This document shows, one piece after another, positions 62,736 through 64,000 of a stretch of 64,000 nt of DNA. Position 1 is the stretch's first letter. Every line of letters begins with the position of its first letter. This stretch comes from Ornithinibacillus sp047228935 (lineage in GTDB: Bacteria; Bacillota; Bacilli; Bacillales; Amphibacillaceae), in contig NZ_JBFEGG010000001.1 of assembly GCF_047228935.1 (NCBI RefSeq), positions 1 to 64,000 on the forward strand, written 5' to 3'. A program made the position numbers and the translations under genes. Under the pieces are notes generated by a model. That model was not told the DNA's origin, made no database searches, and saw only the letters and a list, made by a program, of their open reading frames with translations.

Positions 62736-62762
62736 ATAATAGTTACCTAGGGTAACTATTAT
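62736..62762. promoter_or_regulatory. MarR-type operator palindrome
   Basis: ATAATAGTTACC (62736-62747) and GGTAACTATTAT (62751-62762) are perfect 12-bp arms around TAG. It lies between the divergent marR-type and RNase J-like genes, 30 bp upstream of the marR start and 106 bp ahead of the RNase J start. The TATAAT-like boxes of a minus-strand promoter overlap it. Confidence 0.8.
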
Positions 62763-62867
62763 AGTATAGCAAATTGTTTTCGAGAATGAAACTGCAGGAA
62801 GATTTCATATAAAAATATGAATCATCGGGCATACTAAATCATATTTAATTTAGCGGGAGGGTAATAA

Positions 62868-64000
62868 ATGAGTAGGAAAGAAGCCGTATCCGTCTTTGCT
62901 CTTGGCGGCTTGAATGAAGTCGGCAAAAATATGTACGTAATAGAATGTGGAGAAGATATTGTTGTCATCGACTGTGGCAATAAATTTCCTGATGAAAGCT
63001 TATTAGGTATTGATTTAATTATCCCAGATATATCATATTTAATTGAAAATAAGGATAGAGTAAGTGCGCTAATTGTTACTCATGGCCATGAAGATCATAT
63101 TGGTGGTATTCCATATTTTTTAAAGAAAATTAATGTCCCAGTATATGCAACACGGTTTACTCTTGGACTTATAGAATTGAAATTGAAGGAACATCGCTTT
63201 TTAAGAGAAAGTGAATTACATGTCATTACTTCTGAGTCTGAGCTTCAAATAGGAGATATGAGTATTAGCTTTTTTAAAGTAAACCATAGTATTCCTGATT
63301 GCTTAGGCATTGTATTTCATACACCTGAAGGAAATATCGTACATACTGGTGACTTTAAATTCGATTTAACCCCTGCAAACAATGAACGTTCAGATCTTCA
63401 TCGTATGGCCGAGATTGGAAATCAAGGAGTGCTGTTACTTTTATCCGAAAGTACAAATGCGGAGCGAAAAGGTTTTACCCCTTCAGAGCAGATAGTAGGG
63501 GAGAATTTAGAGAGTATTTTTATAAAGTGTAAGCGGAAAGTAATCGTTTCCACATTTGCTTCTAATGTTAGTAGGATTCAACAAGTAGTTAATGCTTCAA
63601 AGAAAACTAGACGGAAGCTGGTACTTCTTGGTAGGTCGATGGTAAATGTAGTTGGAGTTGCGATGGAACGTGGGTACTTAGATGTACCTAAAGGAATGTT
63701 ACTCGATGCCCGTGACATTGAAGAACTCCCACCAGAAATGGTGACAATACTATGCACTGGGAGTCAAGGTGAGGCGATGGCCGCTCTAAGCCGCTTATCA
63801 ACGGGGAATTTTAGAGGAGTGAATATTTACCCTGAAGATACGGTTGTACTTGCTGCAGGGCCAATCCCAGGCAATGAAAAAAATGTTACTACTATTGTTG
63901 ATAATTTATATAAGCTTGGAGCTCATGTTATTTATGGATCAGGAAGTAGTTCTGGAATGCACGTATCTGGACATGGCTACCAAGAGGATCTTAAGCTGAT
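62868..64000 (+). CDS. Ribonuclease J-like metallo-beta-lactamase (3' end outside window)
   Basis: A partial gene of 377 codons, open to the window end. FALGGLNEVGKNMYVIE opens the fold; THGHEDHIGGIPYFL (about residues 67-81) is the metal motif, HTGDFKFD follows, and FASNVSRIQQVV and GSQGEAMAALSR define the beta-CASP domain. All zinc ligands are kept, so it is J1-like in its active site. Its neighbours (marR, MFS) are not those of B. subtilis rnjA or rnjB, so it may be an extra paralog. GGGAGGG precedes the ATG. Confidence 0.9.
   Translation, partial: MSRKEAVSVFALGGLNEVGKNMYVIECGEDIVVIDCGNKFPDESLLGIDLIIPDISYLIENKDRVSALIVTHGHEDHIGGIPYFLKKINVPVYATRFTLGLIELKLKEHRFLRESELHVITSESELQIGDMSISFFKVNHSIPDCLGIVFHTPEGNIVHTGDFKFDLTPANNERSDLHRMAEIGNQGVLLLLSESTNAERKGFTPSEQIVGENLESIFIKCKRKVIVSTFASNVSRIQQVVNASKKTRRKLVLLGRSMVNVVGVAMERGYLDVPKGMLLDARDIEELPPEMVTILCTGSQGEAMAALSRLSTGNFRGVNIYPEDTVVLAAGPIPGNEKNVTTIVDNLYKLGAHVIYGSGSSSGMHVSGHGYQEDLKL

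Overview
The window is chromosomal DNA from a low-GC, endospore-forming Gram-positive bacterium of the family Bacillaceae. The signs are an AT-rich composition, strong AGGAGG-type ribosome binding sites with frequent TTG and GTG starts, a germinant-receptor operon, RNase J, a Bce-type peptide-sensing module and many Bacillus families of unknown function. An Oceanobacillus/Ornithinibacillus-like halotolerant relative is a reasonable guess, but this is inference only. No phage, insertion sequence or CRISPR array was seen; it reads as core and accessory chromosome.

Layout. 1-235: tail of a tRNA cluster (Gln, Gly, Cys). 451-3863: a DUF3231 protein, small membrane and secreted proteins, and a lone tRNA-Leu(CAA). 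4040-4251: decayed 3' end of an iron-dependent alcohol dehydrogenase. 4582-8601: spore germinant receptor operon in the order B-A-C plus a small D-type subunit. 8803-16386: a half-size MFS protein overlapping a membrane-anchored FAD oxidoreductase, a YqcI/YcgG protein, an amino acid permease, a LysE exporter, and a sodium/solute symporter with a small partner. 16732-23076: a large TPR protein, two redox enzymes, a pair of hydrophilic proteins sharing a motif, and a second DUF3231 protein. 23281-24741: a patatin-like lipase followed by seven 51-bp tandem repeats with hairpin potential. 24797-30754: an Rgg-type regulator divergent from an amidohydrolase, a hydrolase-DUF4279 fusion, DUF418 and GNAT proteins. 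30803-35049: Fur-controlled siderophore uptake with a ferredoxin-NADP reductase-like flavoprotein. 35127-40089: DUF4349 lipoprotein, SNF2 helicase and DinB protein. 40254-44652: BceRS-BceAB-type antimicrobial peptide sensing and detoxification. 44851-48416: fruR-fruK-fruA. 48548-50271: a small basic protein and a PadR-controlled membrane operon with a long dyad operator. 50361-58298: membrane and DUF4317 proteins, a TetR-MMPL-exported protein unit and a DUF4145 protein. 58457-59906: a cyclic-di-GMP-I riboswitch ahead of an exported coiled-coil DUF5667 protein. 60136-64000: nucleoside hydrolase, MFS exporter with a MarR regulator, a 12-bp-arm palindrome, and the start of an RNase J-like gene cut by the window end.

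Themes. Many loci are local regulator/target pairs (Fur box, BceR-type site, PadR, TetR and MarR palindromes, FruR-type direct repeats). Three genes appear to lack any ATG, GTG or TTG at the expected distance from a strong ribosome binding site and may start at ATT or ATA. The most interesting unit is the c-di-GMP riboswitch feeding a secreted, highly charged helical protein.
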